Shown here in pieces: positions 62,841-64,000 of a DNA stretch of 64,000 nucleotides. A program made the position numbers and the translations under genes. The stretch covers positions 43,271 through 107,270 of the forward strand of contig PDHQ01000109.1 in NCBI GenBank assembly GCA_003339415.1, read 5' to 3'. This DNA comes from Ophiocordyceps camponoti-saundersi (nom. inval.). Lineage: Eukaryota; Ascomycota; Sordariomycetes; Hypocreales; Ophiocordycipitaceae. Under the pieces are notes generated by a model. The model did not search any database, was not told where the DNA came from, and worked only from the letters and a program-made list of their open reading frames with translations. The first letter of the stretch is position 1. Every line of letters begins with the position of its first letter.

Positions 62841-63712
62841 ATTAGCGTAGAAAGTACGGAGGCGGTTAGTATCTTTAAGATAGAAAAAGAATAAGGTAGA
62901 AATATTAAGAATATAATAGAGGACTTTGCTAAGAGGGTTTCGTACGATAATAGTTCTAATTAGCTTAGTAAGTTCTAAGAAGCTAAAATAGATTATATTC
63001 TTAATTAGGGTTTAGTTAATAGTTATATAAGGGTATTCCTAAATATAAGCTTCTACTTATAGTTTACTTATAATTAAGATTTACGTAGCTTCTATATTTT
63101 AAAGCTCGCCTTAGTATATTATACGATATATATCGGAAAGGAGGAATTATTCCGCAGGAACTGCTAAGGCCTTTAATTAGTAAATATTATCGCTAGTAAG
63201 GCGGTATATATAGGCCGCTATAATAAAAAATAAAACCGCGTTTTCGCCGCTAATAATTTCTTTTTTAATATCGGAGTTTTTATTATATAACTATAAAAAT
63301 TAGGAATTTTATTTATTAGAGCTTTTATATAATAGAAGGAATATACTAAATTCTTCCTTTATAGGGGGGTCTTAGCTAGTTTTTTTATAACTAGTAAGGT
63401 ATTACTTATATACGCGTTAGATATTATCTAACTTATAGTTCGTAAACTAATATCTTTTTTTTTTATATATAAAGTACTTTTATATTATATAAGGTTAGAA
63501 CTAGCGTCGCTATAGGGAAAAACGTTATATAGGGGGCGATTATTATTAGTAGGGAGTAAAAAAAATTATCCGGGGTTTATATAATACTTATTATAATTAA
63601 GGTAGCGTTATTTAATAAAAAACTAGTTAGTAGTTTTATCTATAGTAATAATAAGGGAGGAATAGAAGCGATTAATAAATATTTTATATAATATATCTTA
63701 GAATATTATAGC
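62841..63712 (+). pseudogene. unidentified plus-strand ORF, cut by the heptamer element
   Basis: A frame of about 290 codons with only RIP-type stops. It starts ISVESTEAVSIFKIEKE, followed by NIKNIIEDFAKRVSYDNSS, GKEELFRRN, VNIIASKAVYIGRYNKK, NRVFAANNFFFNIGVFII and later YRGRLLLVGSKKNYPGF. The composition is that of a soluble, mixed alpha/beta protein and clearly coding, but I do not recognise the family. The frame runs straight to 63712, where the un-RIPed heptamer sequence begins, so it is probably interrupted there. Confidence 0.45.
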
Positions 63713-64000
63713 CAGGGTTTAAAATTAGTTAGTCATAACTGACTAATAACTGACTAAAGTTTAGTCATGACTAAAATACGTACTTTTTAGTCAGTCATTA
63801 GTCAGTCACTCTAGTGACTTTAGTCAGTCACTAAATAAAGTGACTGACTAACTAAAGACTAAAGACTAAAATGACTAAAGCTTTAGTCAGCTTACGTAAG
63901 CTAATTAAATATAAAAAAAATACTAGTATATAGCTCCGATTATATATTTTATATAACTTAAGTTTTTTTTTTAATTAGACTATTATTTAGCGAGTAAAAA
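63713..64000 (+). mobile_element. left end of a possible hAT-like element
   Basis: It starts CAGGGTTTAAAATTAG, similar to hAT terminal repeats that begin CAGGG, and is followed by subterminal heptamers in both orientations as bound by such transposases. The other end and the TSD lie outside the window. The preceding 8 bp (ATTATAGC) would be the TSD to look for. 63905-64000 is AT rich with nothing recognisable. Confidence 0.35.
63729..63889. repeat. TGACTAA/TTAGTCA heptamer array
   Basis: Six TTAGTCA and five TGACTAA heptamers in 161 bp, with a perfect 16-bp palindrome tttagtcatgactaaa at 63760-63775. CA and TG, nearly absent everywhere else, are abundant here. Confidence 0.9.

Noticed and set aside
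62841..63712. Starship captain (DUF3435 tyrosine recombinase)
   Set aside because: I looked for the R...H.R.Y layout and the motifs usual in that family and did not find them in this frame.
63729..63889. Functional bZIP (Yap/Gcn4-type) binding cluster
   Set aside because: TTAGTCA resembles such sites, but there is no gene start nearby and the sequence begins with a transposon-like terminus. Kept only as an alternative.
1..64000. Mitochondrial or Plasmodium-like AT-rich genome
   Set aside because: Nuclear LTR and LINE families, surviving CpG and selective CpA/TpG loss point to RIP in a filamentous ascomycete nuclear genome.
1..64000. CRISPR arrays, tRNA or rRNA genes
   Set aside because: No regular spacer-repeat pattern, no cloverleaf with intact A/B boxes and no rRNA core sequence was seen. 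The repeats are LTRs, duplications and microsatellites.

Overview
The window looks like a block of nested, dead transposable elements in an AT-rich region of a filamentous ascomycete (Pezizomycotina) nuclear genome. CpA and TpG are almost absent on both strands over nearly all 64 kb, while TpA is very common and CpG survives. That is the signature of repeat-induced point mutation (RIP), which turns CpA into TpA. ATG codons are almost gone, and the real reading frames are broken mainly by TAA and TAG standing where CAA, CAG or TGG used to be. Reading those stops as Gln/Trp, and Tyr as former Cys/His, restores recognisable retrotransposon proteins. I see no intact host gene, rRNA, tRNA or CRISPR. 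Species cannot be named from this sequence.

Layout, left to right. (1) 1-37283 is built on a Ty3/Gypsy element called here Gypsy-1. It has very long LTRs (about 1.85 kb): 5' LTR 508-2824, gag-type ORFs, zinc knuckle, protease and RT up to RNase H at 8095; it resumes at 33842 with the end of RNase H, the integrase and the 3' LTR 35417-37283. A reversed solo Gypsy-1 LTR (8096-9945) sits in it. A second chromodomain-type Gypsy (Gypsy-2, 10310-33841) is inserted in its RNase H region. (2) Gypsy-2 is itself split by Gypsy-3 (11938-19520, minus strand, 300-bp LTRs, TSD CTAAT) and by Copia A (20433-26523, plus strand, 675-bp LTRs, TSD ATTTA). (3) After an unidentified stretch carrying Copia B (37978-44070, minus strand, TSD AAAAT) comes a second Gypsy-2 copy (44244-46892 and 54045-54251). 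It is split by a reversed tandem of Gypsy-1 LTRs (46893-54044), which holds a small LTR element (47327-50912, 508-bp LTRs, TSD ATAAC) and a 250-bp MITE-like insertion (about 53263-53512). (4) 54252-56470 is the 5' part of a Tad-type LINE (CCHC knuckles plus APE endonuclease). (5) 56508-63712 holds a possible LTR, a promoter-like TATA/CT tract, an unidentified plus-strand ORF converging on a minus-strand Copia-type RT/RNase H, a pair of 210-bp direct repeats, and further unidentified plus-strand frames. (6) At 63713 a TE-like end begins with 11 TGACTAA/TTAGTCA heptamers that keep their CA and TG dinucleotides, the clearest un-RIPed patch in the window.

The insertions give a relative history. 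Gypsy-1 sits in Gypsy-2 and Gypsy-2 sits in Gypsy-1, so the families were active in overlapping periods. The second Gypsy-2 copy serves as an empty site that confirms the Gypsy-3 and Copia A insertions. The features that family knowledge explains least are the plus-strand ORFs lying antisense between pol and the LTR in Gypsy-3 (12553-13821) and next to the minus-strand Copia (57482-58106), and the un-RIPed heptamer array at the right edge.
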